A stretch of DNA of 47,148 nt, taken from positions 2,973 to 50,120 of the forward strand of contig JACDFO010000001.1 in NCBI GenBank assembly GCA_013815785.1. Direction: 5' to 3'. The notes under the pieces were generated by a model. It saw only the letters and a list, made by a program, of their open reading frames with translations. It did no database searches and was not told the DNA's origin. This stretch comes from Candidatus Saccharimonadota bacterium (GTDB taxonomy: Bacteria; Patescibacteriota; Saccharimonadia; Saccharimonadales; JACDFO01). Below are positions 6,623 through 14,940 of the stretch, piece after piece. The number at the start of each line of letters is the position of its first letter. Position 1 is the first letter of the stretch. The position numbers were made by a program, and so were the translations under genes.

Positions 6623-7819
6623 GTATTGAATCTGTGTCATACCATCGGCACACTGTGGGCAAGACTCTTCCTTTTCTGCCTCAGCGGCAAATCGCATCAC
6701 GGCTAGATTCCATGGTTCGTAATCGTGATATGCAATCAGATCGGCCAAACGCCGCAAAGCCCAGCCTAAGCGACCATATAGTCGAAATTTGCCCCACAAT
6801 ACTGCCGCCCACTCAGGTCCGGCGGGCATTACATAAATTGGTTTTTTGGCGTGGTAGGGCTGTGGTTCGTCATTGTCTGCTAATCGAATTAAATTCTCTG
6901 CAACATAATGACCGTCGTATAGGGCTGTTTGTGCCATGCCACTGTATGGCGTATCGGCATTGTCTCCTAAAACGTATATACCTTGCTCGGCTTGCATAAA
7001 TTGGTCTACACGAACCTTGCCATTTTTGGCTAATTGAAAGTGCTGTTCAGTAAAAAAAGGATTGTTAGTCATGCCGGCAGTCCAAATGACAGTATGACTA
7101 CGAATAGGTTTATCATTTACCATCAATGCGTCAGCATTTTGGGCTTGTACAGCAGTATTGAGATAAATTTTGACACCTATTTTGCGTAAACGCCGTGCAA
7201 CCAATCGTGAGATATCCTTAGGCATACGAGGCAATAATCGCGGCGATGCCTCTATAAGATCGACATGTATTTTACGTTTTGGTAAGCCATGTTGTTGAAC
7301 AATCTGACGAATATAATCTGGCAAAGCTCCTGCGAGCTCAACACCAGTCGGGCCGCCACCGACTACTACATAATTCAAATCTTGATGATTTTCTTTTACG
7401 AGCTGTTTGTGCAAGTGATTCTTTAGTTCCTCAGCGTCTTCTAATGATTTAATTCCAAATGAGTACTTCTCTAAGCCCTTAATTCCGAAATAATTAGTAC
7501 CGACTCCCATTGCTAATATCAGGGCATCGTAAGGTAACGTATGCCCGACTTTGGTTTTAATCAGTCTTTTCTGTCTATCTAAATTAACTACTTTGTCATG
7601 AAGTAAATGAACGGCATGACCTGCAAAAATTTCACTGAGCGGAATGCTAGAAACACGACGTGATCCCCCTGTTGCCGTATGGTATAACGCCCCATATATA
7701 CGCATGTGCGTGTAGTCGCTTATCAAGCTGACACGGAACCGTTCATCCTTGGCTAATAATAACGCTGTTTTTACGCCACCAAAACCACCACCCACTATAA
7801 CTACGTTATGTTTTGACAT
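6605..7819 (-). CDS. ndh: Type II NADH dehydrogenase (NDH-2)
   Basis: Single-subunit flavoprotein passing electrons from NADH to quinone at the inner membrane face without pumping protons. 404 residues with two Rossmann motifs: VVIVGGGFGGVKTALLLA at the N-terminus (FAD) and YVVVGGGPTGVELAGAL around residue 155 (NADH). VLGDNADTPYSGMAQTALYDGHYVAENL is the conserved C-terminal FAD box. The C-terminus ends with an unusual CPQC pair and no clear amphipathic membrane helix. It overlaps sodX at the 3' end and is divergent from the FAD-linked dehydrogenase. It would be the NADH entry point for the cyo oxidase encoded further on. Confidence 0.93.
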   Translation of the reverse strand: MSKHNVVIVGGGFGGVKTALLLAKDERFRVSLISDYTHMRIYGALYHTATGGSRRVSSIPLSEIFAGHAVHLLHDKVVNLDRQKRLIKTKVGHTLPYDALILAMGVGTNYFGIKGLEKYSFGIKSLEDAEELKNHLHKQLVKENHQDLNYVVVGGGPTGVELAGALPDYIRQIVQQHGLPKRKIHVDLIEASPRLLPRMPKDISRLVARRLRKIGVKIYLNTAVQAQNADALMVNDKPIRSHTVIWTAGMTNNPFFTEQHFQLAKNGKVRVDQFMQAEQGIYVLGDNADTPYSGMAQTALYDGHYVAENLIRLADNDEPQPYHAKKPIYVMPAGPEWAAVLWGKFRLYGRLGWALRRLADLIAYHDYEPWNLAVMRFAAEAEKEESCPQCADGMTQIQYLSGEV

Positions 7820-7840
7820 ATATTATTAACAGTGTACAAG
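7813..7840 (+). promoter_or_regulatory. Possible promoter of the D-lactate-dehydrogenase-like gene
   Basis: TTGACA (7813-7818) overlaps the ndh start codon on the other strand, and TACAAG (7835-7840) follows after 16 nt. The opposite strand has TTTACA and TACACT about 18 nt apart for ndh. The two genes would then share overlapping divergent promoters. The -10 boxes are imperfect. Confidence 0.4.
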
Positions 7841-7872
7841 ATGCTAGTGGTTACTGTAAACTATTGTTAACG

Positions 7873-9525
7873 ATGGGCACCACAAAAACAGACCTTACAA
7901 AACTTCTTAAAGGTGAAGTTCACGACAGTCGGCGAATCCGCGAGGAATTCAGTCATGATGCCAGTATGTTCGAATTGGTGCCAGAACTCGTCGTTGCTCC
8001 AAAAGACAGTGAAGATATTCAGAATTTGGTGCGCTACGTATCCATGCATAAATCTAAAAATCCTGGACTTTCGTTAACCGCACGCAGCGCAGGTACCGAT
8101 ATGAGCGGCGGGGCAATCAATGAGTCGATAATTATCGATATGAAAAAGCATTTTAATAAAATATTTTCGGCAGACAGCGGGAGTGCACACGCACAGCCAG
8201 GGGTGTACTATCGTGATTTTGAGATAGAAACACTTAAGCATGGTTCGCTCATGCCATCTTTTCCTGCAAGTCGCGATTTGTGTACTATCGGCGGCATGGT
8301 TGCCAATAATTCCGGTGGCGAAAAGTCCTTGCAATATGGTAAAACTGAAAAGTTTGTTACTGAGCTTAAGGTAATTTTTGCAGACGGTAATGAGTACATC
8401 GTAAGGCCACTAAACGAAAAAGAATTAAAAGCAAAGTTTCGACAGCATGATTTTGAAGGTAAGGTGTACCGTGATGTCTATAAGCTAGTTGATGAAAATT
8501 ATGCAGCAATTAAAGCGGCTAAACCTAATGTTAGTAAGGATTCCACAGGCTACCATTTATGGAATATCTGGGACCGACAAAATGGTATTTTTGATCTCAC
8601 GCAAGCGATTATTGGTTCGCAGGGAACTCTAGGAATTGTGACAGACATAACATTCAAGCTTGTGCCAGCACCCAAACACTCTGGAACGCTTGTGATTTTT
8701 TTGCGTGCTATGGATAATCTGGGCGATCTTATAAAAAAAGTCATGACCTTCAAACCAGCCACTTTCGAAGGTTTTGACAACTACACGCTGATGCTAAGTT
8801 TTAAATTATTTTTTTTCTTTCATCAAAAACTTGGCTGGTGGGGTATGGCTAAACTCGGTATTCAGTTGATACCTAGCGCACTCATGTTATTCAGGGGAAT
8901 TCCTAAGATGGTGTTACTGGTTGAATTTAATGGTGAAACCGCCGAAGAAGTTGCCCAAAAAGTCCATTATTGTCGGCAAGGGCTTGGAAAATATGCCAAA
9001 AAGGCGCTTTTTGAAGAAGATGGTAGCGAAGCCAAGGCACGAAAGTTTTGGATTATGCGCCGCGAAAGCTTTAGCTTGCTCCGACAAAAGGTCAAAGATA
9101 AGCATACTGCACCGTTTATTGATGACTTAGTTGTAAACCCTGAATACTTGCCACAATTTTTGCCAGAACTACGGGAAATACTGGGTCGTTACAAACTGCT
9201 GGCCACAATTGCAGGCCACATGGGCGATGGAAACTTTCATGTAATTCCACTTATGAAAATTGAAGAAACTTTGGAAAGAATAAAGATTGCACCTGCTATG
9301 CGTGAGGTTAACGAGCTTGTTATGAAATATCATGGAAGTTTAAGTGGCGAACATAATGACGGTATGTCGCGAGGACCGTGGCTGCACCAAATGTATAGTC
9401 CAGAAATAATGGCTTATTTTAAATCAGTAAAGCAAACCTTCGATCCTCAAAATATTTTTAATCCGCATAAAAAAACCGATTCGAGCTGGGAATACTCAAT
9501 GTCTAAAATTAGAACCCATTTTTAA
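7873..9525 (+). CDS. FAD-linked oxidase, D-lactate dehydrogenase-like
   Basis: GlcD/Dld-type flavoprotein that oxidises a 2-hydroxyacid, probably D-lactate, and can reduce quinone. The FAD-binding type 4 domain is at residues about 35-260 (TARSAGTDMSGGAI, then ASRDLCTIGGMVANNSGGE and GSQGTLGIVTDITFKLVP), and the FAD-oxidase C domain follows, with AGHMGDGNFHVIPL and GEHNDGMSRGPWL, the His-rich active-site motifs. It ends without the C-terminal iron-sulfur domain some relatives have. 550 residues from the ATG at 7873; an upstream in-frame TTG (7813) would add 20 residues but coincides with a promoter-like TTGACA. The substrate is inferred. Confidence 0.87.
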   Translation: MGTTKTDLTKLLKGEVHDSRRIREEFSHDASMFELVPELVVAPKDSEDIQNLVRYVSMHKSKNPGLSLTARSAGTDMSGGAINESIIIDMKKHFNKIFSADSGSAHAQPGVYYRDFEIETLKHGSLMPSFPASRDLCTIGGMVANNSGGEKSLQYGKTEKFVTELKVIFADGNEYIVRPLNEKELKAKFRQHDFEGKVYRDVYKLVDENYAAIKAAKPNVSKDSTGYHLWNIWDRQNGIFDLTQAIIGSQGTLGIVTDITFKLVPAPKHSGTLVIFLRAMDNLGDLIKKVMTFKPATFEGFDNYTLMLSFKLFFFFHQKLGWWGMAKLGIQLIPSALMLFRGIPKMVLLVEFNGETAEEVAQKVHYCRQGLGKYAKKALFEEDGSEAKARKFWIMRRESFSLLRQKVKDKHTAPFIDDLVVNPEYLPQFLPELREILGRYKLLATIAGHMGDGNFHVIPLMKIEETLERIKIAPAMREVNELVMKYHGSLSGEHNDGMSRGPWLHQMYSPEIMAYFKSVKQTFDPQNIFNPHKKTDSSWEYSMSKIRTHF

Positions 9526-9540
9526 GGTTTAAAGCCAATA

Positions 9541-10512
9541 CTAAAGTCTAGAATTAAACTGACCGACTTCGTAATTGTATCGATTTTTCAGTGAAGTACA
9601 ACGGGTTTGATCGGCCTCGATCTGACGTAAGATAAAAATATCTGATTGATCCCAGGTCTGGCGCTTGCGCAGTACAGTGTCTTGACACTGTTTATGCTGG
9701 TCTTTTAGTAAATTGATTGACTCCTTTTGATCTTGCATTTCGGCTGAGAGGTATCGAGGTTTGGTGGCAAAGACCGCAACGAGCAATCCGGTCATTACTA
9801 GGGCCATACTTCCAATAATTACTAAGCGCTTCTTATGTGTCTGGTGGGTGGTTCTTTGCGTACGAATGTATGGAACATATTGATTATCTGGCAGGTGGTT
9901 CCGGGTATTTTGTGCAATAACACTCGGTATTACGTATGGTTGCCATAAGCTAGGAACAACATTCCTGTCCTTGAAATAGTCTAAGCATTCGGCCACATAG
10001 TTGGTGCGCGCCATAGATCCTAAAACTGATGTTCGACTACCAAACCCATTCATAACTACAATACCAAGACCAAGGTAAATTGTGCCGAGGTCCGCGAGCT
10101 CTTCATTTTCCTGATCGTTACCTAAATCTAGCTTAGCGCGGCATATGAGCAAATGGTGCACAATGGCATGTGCTACAGATGCCCCACATATAAATGGATC
10201 TATTTGATTCACCCAACCAACCACAACTCGGGTAGAAGTTTTATGTACATCTACAGTAACAAGCTGATCCTGACTGGGGTCGATATGAAATGTGATACTG
10301 CGGTGTTTTATACCAAGCCATTTAAAGATACTGCCTGCCATGTGTTCAACATCTTCAGGGCCGGTAACTGCTTTATAAAAGGTTTCATCCGGTAAAAAAA
10401 CATCATGAGTGTGTCGATATTTTGCAAAAAGCTTATCAAGACTTACAACCTTATCGGTCTGAGTGAGTAAAGTAGTCCCCGGGTCTTCAGTGTGTGAATT
10501 AACGCAGTTCAT
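9541..10512 (-). CDS. Membrane-anchored protein with degenerate zincin-like domain
   Basis: Not assigned to a named family. 323 residues. The N-terminal cytoplasmic part holds AHAIVHHLL (residues 114-122) followed by ENEELADLGTIYLGLG (135-150), an arrangement like HExxH metalloproteases whose third ligand lies in an E..aD..a.ylGlG helix. The catalytic Glu of HExxH is Ala here (HAIVH), so enzymatic activity is doubtful. One membrane helix lies near 229-251, and the C-terminal about 70 residues are a charged, Gln/Lys/Asp-rich helix with cysteines, probably coiled coil. It is downstream of a membrane-protein gene (12 nt gap) on the same strand. Confidence 0.72.
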   Translation of the reverse strand: MNCVNSHTEDPGTTLLTQTDKVVSLDKLFAKYRHTHDVFLPDETFYKAVTGPEDVEHMAGSIFKWLGIKHRSITFHIDPSQDQLVTVDVHKTSTRVVVGWVNQIDPFICGASVAHAIVHHLLICRAKLDLGNDQENEELADLGTIYLGLGIVVMNGFGSRTSVLGSMARTNYVAECLDYFKDRNVVPSLWQPYVIPSVIAQNTRNHLPDNQYVPYIRTQRTTHQTHKKRLVIIGSMALVMTGLLVAVFATKPRYLSAEMQDQKESINLLKDQHKQCQDTVLRKRQTWDQSDIFILRQIEADQTRCTSLKNRYNYEVGQFNSRL

Positions 10513-10524
10513 AAGCCTACATCA

Positions 10525-11094
10525 TCACGATGAACGTGGCTGAACTGAACGAACAACTACCCAAAGCAAGGCAGAAAATATAAAGAAACAAGCGCCGTAG
10601 AAAAAAAGGTCGCCATACAATTCCACTTTGTAGCCCTCGCTGGGATTGTCGGTAAAATATTTGATAGCTGCATACGAGTACACACCGACACAGAGTGAAG
10701 CTGTCGCAAATAGCGCACTCCGGCTAAGTATAACTCCTGATACTATTATCGGAATAGCAAATAACGCCACACCACGACTTGCCATGCCCCGGCCACTATA
10801 AACGCTGTAACCAGCCACCATAATGTCCATTAATACGAGCACCAGAATAAGTGAACGATAGACAGTTGCAGTTCGCGCACTATTACGAGCTATGAACCAG
10901 ATAGTCGTGGTCGTAATCAGCATAGCGACTGCCACACTCCAGCGCTGAAGCAATGCTTGTGATGTTATCAGTTTCCAAGCGTCGTACGCTATTACAGATG
11001 CTGCAAAGGTAAATACATATACAAAATGCAGACGAGCTATACGAACAGTGTTGGTTTGTAACCAACTCATCCGTTTGACTGTTTGTTTGGGCAT
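10525..11094 (-). CDS. Hypothetical polytopic membrane protein
   Basis: 189 residues with about five to six hydrophobic segments (around 24-40, 53-69, 80-98, 107-123, 128-145 and 168-185) and short basic loops. No motif I recognise. It is followed by the zincin-like gene at 12 nt, so the two are probably an operon, and it lies downstream of typA's start region on the same strand with a 47-nt gap. Confidence 0.7.
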   Translation of the reverse strand: MPKQTVKRMSWLQTNTVRIARLHFVYVFTFAASVIAYDAWKLITSQALLQRWSVAVAMLITTTTIWFIARNSARTATVYRSLILVLVLMDIMVAGYSVYSGRGMASRGVALFAIPIIVSGVILSRSALFATASLCVGVYSYAAIKYFTDNPSEGYKVELYGDLFFYGACFFIFSALLWVVVRSVQPRSS

Positions 11095-11141
11095 GTAAAG
11101 ATTGAACCATAACCATTACACTTCTGTAAAGGGTAGACAGC

Positions 11142-12962
11142 TTACTTGTTCGTGCGTTTTCGTTTGTTTGGATTTAACTCTTTTTTCCGAAGACGCAAAG
11201 ATTTTGGGGTTACTTCAAGCAGTTCATCGTTTTCGATAAAGTCTAAACACTCTTCCAGGCTAAAAATTGTGGCTGGCGTCAACTGGACGACACCGTCAGA
11301 AGATGAGCTACGCATGTTTGTCAGCTGTTTTTCTCGAACGATATTGATTTCCATGTCCTCATTGCGTTTATTAAGGCCTATAATCTGTCCGGCATATACC
11401 TTTGTGCCAGGTTCGACAAAACATACCCCACGCTCACCAGCAGTTTGAAGCGAATATGGCGTAGCTACTCCACCCTCGTACGCAATTAGTACTCCGTTGC
11501 GAAGCTGTTTGAGTTCAGCGCCAAGCGGTTGATAACCGTCAGATAAACTATTCATAATAATCGTGCCGCGAGTCGTAGTAAGCAGTATGTTCCGCATACC
11601 TAGGGAAGCTCGCGTACTCAGACGATAAATCAGCTTGGTAGCGCCGGTACTAGTACTAAATTGTTCACTTAGTTCAGCTCGTCGTTTACCAAGTTCCATT
11701 TGTACAGCACCGACATGCTCGGCTGGTACCTCAATAATAAGTTCTTCGACAGGTTCTTCTACTACACCGTCGTGAGTTTGAGTTACCACTTGTGGCCGTC
11801 CGACTTCAAATTCATAACCTTCGCGCCTCATTGATTCAATAAGAACACTTAAGTGCAGCTCACCGCGGCCAGATACAACGTAGCCGATATCGGCAGGCTT
11901 AACTCGCAAACCAATATTTATTTCGAGTTCCTTTTGAAGTCGATCGCCAATTTGTCGTGATGTGCTGAACTCGGCCTCTTGGCCTTTGAGTGGACTCGTA
12001 TTTGGTCCCATATATATTTGTAAAGTTGGTGCTTCAACTTCAAGTACTGGTAATGCTTCTGGTTCGTTGGCATCAGCAATAGTTTCACCAATTTTTGCGT
12101 CTGCTACACCAGTTAGGCTTACTAGGTCGCCAGCAATTCCTTCTGGAATTTCAATTTTAGCCAGGCCACGGCTTTCGTAGATTTTTTCTACTTTTGCTTT
12201 TACCATTGAACCGTCTTTTTTACATAAAGTAACAGGCTGACCAGGTTTAATGCTGCCCCGGCTTATACGACCGACAGCGTATTTACCTTGGAAATTATCG
12301 CGTGATAAAGCCGTAACTAACATTTGAAACGGCAAGTCAGGTTCTACATTAGGCGCAGGCACTGCACTTACAATTGCTTCAAAAACCGGTTCTAAATTGC
12401 CAGCTGCGGTCGTGCCACCCGGAATATTTGCCCACGCTTTGCCTTCGCGGCCGATGGCATAATAAACTGGATAGTGCAATTGATCTTCGTGCACAGCTAG
12501 TTCTAGGAATAAATCTGCAAGCTCGTCTTCGACTTCTTTTAGGCGTCTACCATCTTTATCAATCTTATTGATTACGACAATTGGTTTGAGGCCAAGAGCT
12601 AAAGCTTTTGTAAGCACAAATTTAGTCTGAGGCATTGGGCCTTCCTGGGCGTCCACAATCAGCAGACAACCATCCGCCATATTGAGCGTACGTTCTACTT
12701 CGCCACTGAAGTCGGCGTGTCCTGGTGTGTCGATAATATTAATGCGATAGTCTTGCCAATGCACGGCAGTCAGTTTGGCGGTAATGGTAATGCCACGTTC
12801 GCGCTCTTGATCACCACTGTCCATCAGTAATACCTGGCTCATCTCTGCCTGATTATCACGAAACGTGTTGGACTGTTTTAGAAGTCCATCAACTAAGGTA
12901 GTTTTACCATGGTCAACGTGGGCGATTACAGCAATGTTTCGGATTTTATCAGGAGTATGCAT
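11142..12962 (-). CDS. typA: Ribosome-associated GTPase TypA/BipA
   Basis: Translational GTPase that binds the 70S ribosome and assists 50S assembly, mostly under stress or cold. 606 residues. G1 AHVDHGKTTLVDGLL is near residue 15, then the switch region ERGITI, G3 DTPGHADFSGEVE, and G4 NKIDKDG. Domain II and the BipA-specific C-terminal domain (RGELHLSVLIE, then MEINIVREKQLTNMRSSS) are complete; the MRSSSSD region is typical of TypA. The deaD-type helicase gene upstream ends 16 nt before its start, so the two may be co-transcribed. Confidence 0.96.
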   Translation of the reverse strand: MHTPDKIRNIAVIAHVDHGKTTLVDGLLKQSNTFRDNQAEMSQVLLMDSGDQERERGITITAKLTAVHWQDYRINIIDTPGHADFSGEVERTLNMADGCLLIVDAQEGPMPQTKFVLTKALALGLKPIVVINKIDKDGRRLKEVEDELADLFLELAVHEDQLHYPVYYAIGREGKAWANIPGGTTAAGNLEPVFEAIVSAVPAPNVEPDLPFQMLVTALSRDNFQGKYAVGRISRGSIKPGQPVTLCKKDGSMVKAKVEKIYESRGLAKIEIPEGIAGDLVSLTGVADAKIGETIADANEPEALPVLEVEAPTLQIYMGPNTSPLKGQEAEFSTSRQIGDRLQKELEINIGLRVKPADIGYVVSGRGELHLSVLIESMRREGYEFEVGRPQVVTQTHDGVVEEPVEELIIEVPAEHVGAVQMELGKRRAELSEQFSTSTGATKLIYRLSTRASLGMRNILLTTTRGTIIMNSLSDGYQPLGAELKQLRNGVLIAYEGGVATPYSLQTAGERGVCFVEPGTKVYAGQIIGLNKRNEDMEINIVREKQLTNMRSSSSDGVVQLTPATIFSLEECLDFIENDELLEVTPKSLRLRKKELNPNKRKRTNK

Positions 12963-12978
12963 GCTAAACGTATCTCTT

Positions 12979-14172
12979 TTAGTATTTTTCTATGAATGTT
13001 AATGCATGGCCCATGCGTCCAGCACGACCAGCACGACCAATGCGGTGCACGTAGTCATCATATGAACTTGGCGTGGAGTAGTTAATAACGTGGGTAATAT
13101 CTGGCACATCTATGCCTCGTGCAGCAACGTCAGTTGCAACTAGAACGGTTATTTCATTCTTTTTAAATTTTTGTAGTGCGCGTTGACGTTGACCTTGTGA
13201 CTTACCGCCATGGATAGCATCTGAATGAAAACCACGAGCTAAAAGCTCATCACTTAAACGTTCAACACTACGCTGTGTATCGTCAAAAACTAACATTTTA
13301 GAGTTTTGACCACTTATGAGCAGTTCATGAAGTTTCTCGATCTTATCTGATTTTGAATTAAATGTAACAATATTTTGCTCGACACTATCAACTGTTTCAC
13401 TTGTCTTAACAGATATAGTTATAGGGTCGTGTGAAAATTCCTGTATAAGACCGCGAACACGAGCGTCTAAAGTAGCCGAGAAAAAGAATGACTGTCTATC
13501 TCGGTGTAGCTTTTCTAGGATGAAACGAACATCGGGTAAAAAGCCCATATCGAGCATGCGATCGAATTCGTCAAGCACGATAGTATTGAAGCTAGAAAGG
13601 TTAAGAGTGTTTCGTTCGATGTGATCTTTGATTCGCCCTGGAGTACCAATTACAATACGAGCTCCGGCACGTAAGTCACGTAGCTGTGGTCCCATAGAAG
13701 ATCCACCAATAAGAATTGCTCCGGTTAAGCCACTTCCACGGCCGATTACACGACATTGTTCCTCAATTTGCTGTGCTAGTTCACGGGTAGGTGCAAGTAT
13801 AAGCGCCCTGGATTGTTTGTCGGTCAAAAGCTTATGAAGCATTGGAATCGCAAACGCAAGCGTTTTACCAGTACCAGTGTTGGCGATACCCACAACGTCT
13901 TTGCCTGCAAGCCCAGCAGGAATTGCCTGGTCTTGGATAGGAGAAGGGGTGAGTATGTTGCTGATTTTTAAGTTGGTTTTTAACAGCTCATTTACATCAA
14001 AATCGGCAAATGAGTTTGTTGGTACATAATCCTCGATTTCAACAGCACGGGCTGCTTTAATAAAACGCGAAGGGTGAATGTTTTCTTTTTTTGGACCGCG
14101 CTTAGGGCTGCTTGAACCCGAAAAGCGTGCGCGACCATATGATGGCCGGCGATTGGTAGATTGATAAGACAT
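12979..14172 (-). CDS. DEAD-box RNA helicase
   Basis: ATP-dependent RNA unwinding, likely in ribosome assembly or RNA decay. 397 residues from the ATG at 14172, chosen because AAAGGA lies about 10 nt before it; a longer frame to 14220 has no such site. A basic Ser/Arg-rich N-terminus (about 50 residues) precedes the Q motif (TPIQDQAIPAGL), motif I ANTGTGKT, APTRELAQQI, motif II, FFSATLD and HRIGRAGRAGR. Motif II reads LDEFDRMLDMG, so the box is DEFD rather than DEAD. No extra C-terminal RNA-binding domain is present. It has a promoter at 14284-14312 and a leader of about 105 nt. Confidence 0.93.
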   Translation of the reverse strand: MSYQSTNRRPSYGRARFSGSSSPKRGPKKENIHPSRFIKAARAVEIEDYVPTNSFADFDVNELLKTNLKISNILTPSPIQDQAIPAGLAGKDVVGIANTGTGKTLAFAIPMLHKLLTDKQSRALILAPTRELAQQIEEQCRVIGRGSGLTGAILIGGSSMGPQLRDLRAGARIVIGTPGRIKDHIERNTLNLSSFNTIVLDEFDRMLDMGFLPDVRFILEKLHRDRQSFFFSATLDARVRGLIQEFSHDPITISVKTSETVDSVEQNIVTFNSKSDKIEKLHELLISGQNSKMLVFDDTQRSVERLSDELLARGFHSDAIHGGKSQGQRQRALQKFKKNEITVLVATDVAARGIDVPDITHVINYSTPSSYDDYVHRIGRAGRAGRMGHALTFIEKY

Positions 14173-14283
14173 AAAAATAGAATCCTTTATATTTTGTTGA
14201 TTAGTAATGTCGATTGCCATTGAATGAAATCGAGGAATTAACTAAAACCTAACAAAACCCGGATTCATTTAAACAATACTGCT

Positions 14284-14312
14284 ATTTTAGCATAAGTATA
14301 AAATAAACGCAA
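14284..14312 (-). promoter_or_regulatory. Promoter of the DEAD-box helicase gene
   Basis: On the minus strand, TTGCGT (14307-14312), a 17-nt spacer and TAAAAT (14284-14289). Transcription would begin near 14277, giving an untranslated leader of about 105 nt before the ATG at 14172. Confidence 0.6.
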
Positions 14313-14322
14313 CTGTATTTAG

Positions 14323-14422
14323 ACCTGTGTCTCAAAACCTCACAAAAACACTCGGTCATTTGCAACAGCAAATAACCTGTCAAAAATTTCCAGTGTTTTC
14401 TTAGAGCTACTGAGACACAGGT
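14323..14422. repeat. 100-bp nested inverted repeat
   Basis: The ends are a perfect 12-bp inverted repeat, ACCTGTGTCTCA (14323-14334) and TGAGACACAGGT (14411-14422). Inside lie further matching arms, AAAACACT/AGTGTTTT and ATTTGC-aaca-GCAAAT, so the whole element can fold into one long interrupted hairpin. It lies between the helicase promoter and the stop of the next minus-strand gene (9 nt away). It could be a small non-autonomous mobile element (MITE-like) or a bidirectional transcription barrier. No clear target-site duplication is seen. Confidence 0.7.
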
Positions 14423-14431
14423 ACTAGAGTT

Positions 14432-14746
14432 TTAAGCTGATCTTCCTCTTGATAGTTTTCGGATAGCAGGGCTGGGAGACCGTGCAGGTAAACTTATACT
14501 TTTGGCAGTTAATCTTTCTGTACTTTGCTGCATATATTCTTCGTCATAAAGTGGAATGCCTCGTGACTCTAGTACTTGCATTAATTCGTTGTGTTCAGTT
14601 TGTGCGTCTGCTATTTCGGCTTCAAAATGCGGATCAAGATACATAGCCACACAAGCCAAATGGGCAATTTTCAGCCGTAGCTGTAAATCATGTAATTCTT
14701 CTGGCGGAATATGTGCTGCTGGTGTTACTTCAGGACGTTTGGGCAT
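14432..14746 (-). CDS. Hypothetical small protein
   Basis: Unrecognised. From the ATG at 14746 the product is 104 residues, starting MPKRPEVTP, with a central helical region (LHDLQLRLKIAHLACVAMYLDPHFEAEI) and a Ser/Arg-rich basic tail. The frame is open to an ATG at 14818, which would add a hydrophobic N-terminus (SLFAFIIFSDIISF) resembling a signal or membrane segment; neither start has a good Shine-Dalgarno site, so the start is uncertain. The nested inverted repeat sits directly after its stop. Confidence 0.55.
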   Translation of the reverse strand: MPKRPEVTPAAHIPPEELHDLQLRLKIAHLACVAMYLDPHFEAEIADAQTEHNELMQVLESRGIPLYDEEYMQQSTERLTAKSISLPARSPSPAIRKLSRGRSA

Positions 14747-14940
14747 GAAACTAATTATGTCACTGAAGATAATAAATGCAAACAGAGACTTAGATATCGT
14801 ACTTAGTCGGAACTCCACTAGATAACTCTGGCTGGCTGGCTGTCATTTGGTGTATAGGGCTCATCATTGTTTCAGTGCCAATTACGTCGTATCTATTCAA
14901 GCGTCGTTCTTCGAGCTGAATTTTCTGTCATGCGCCGGTC

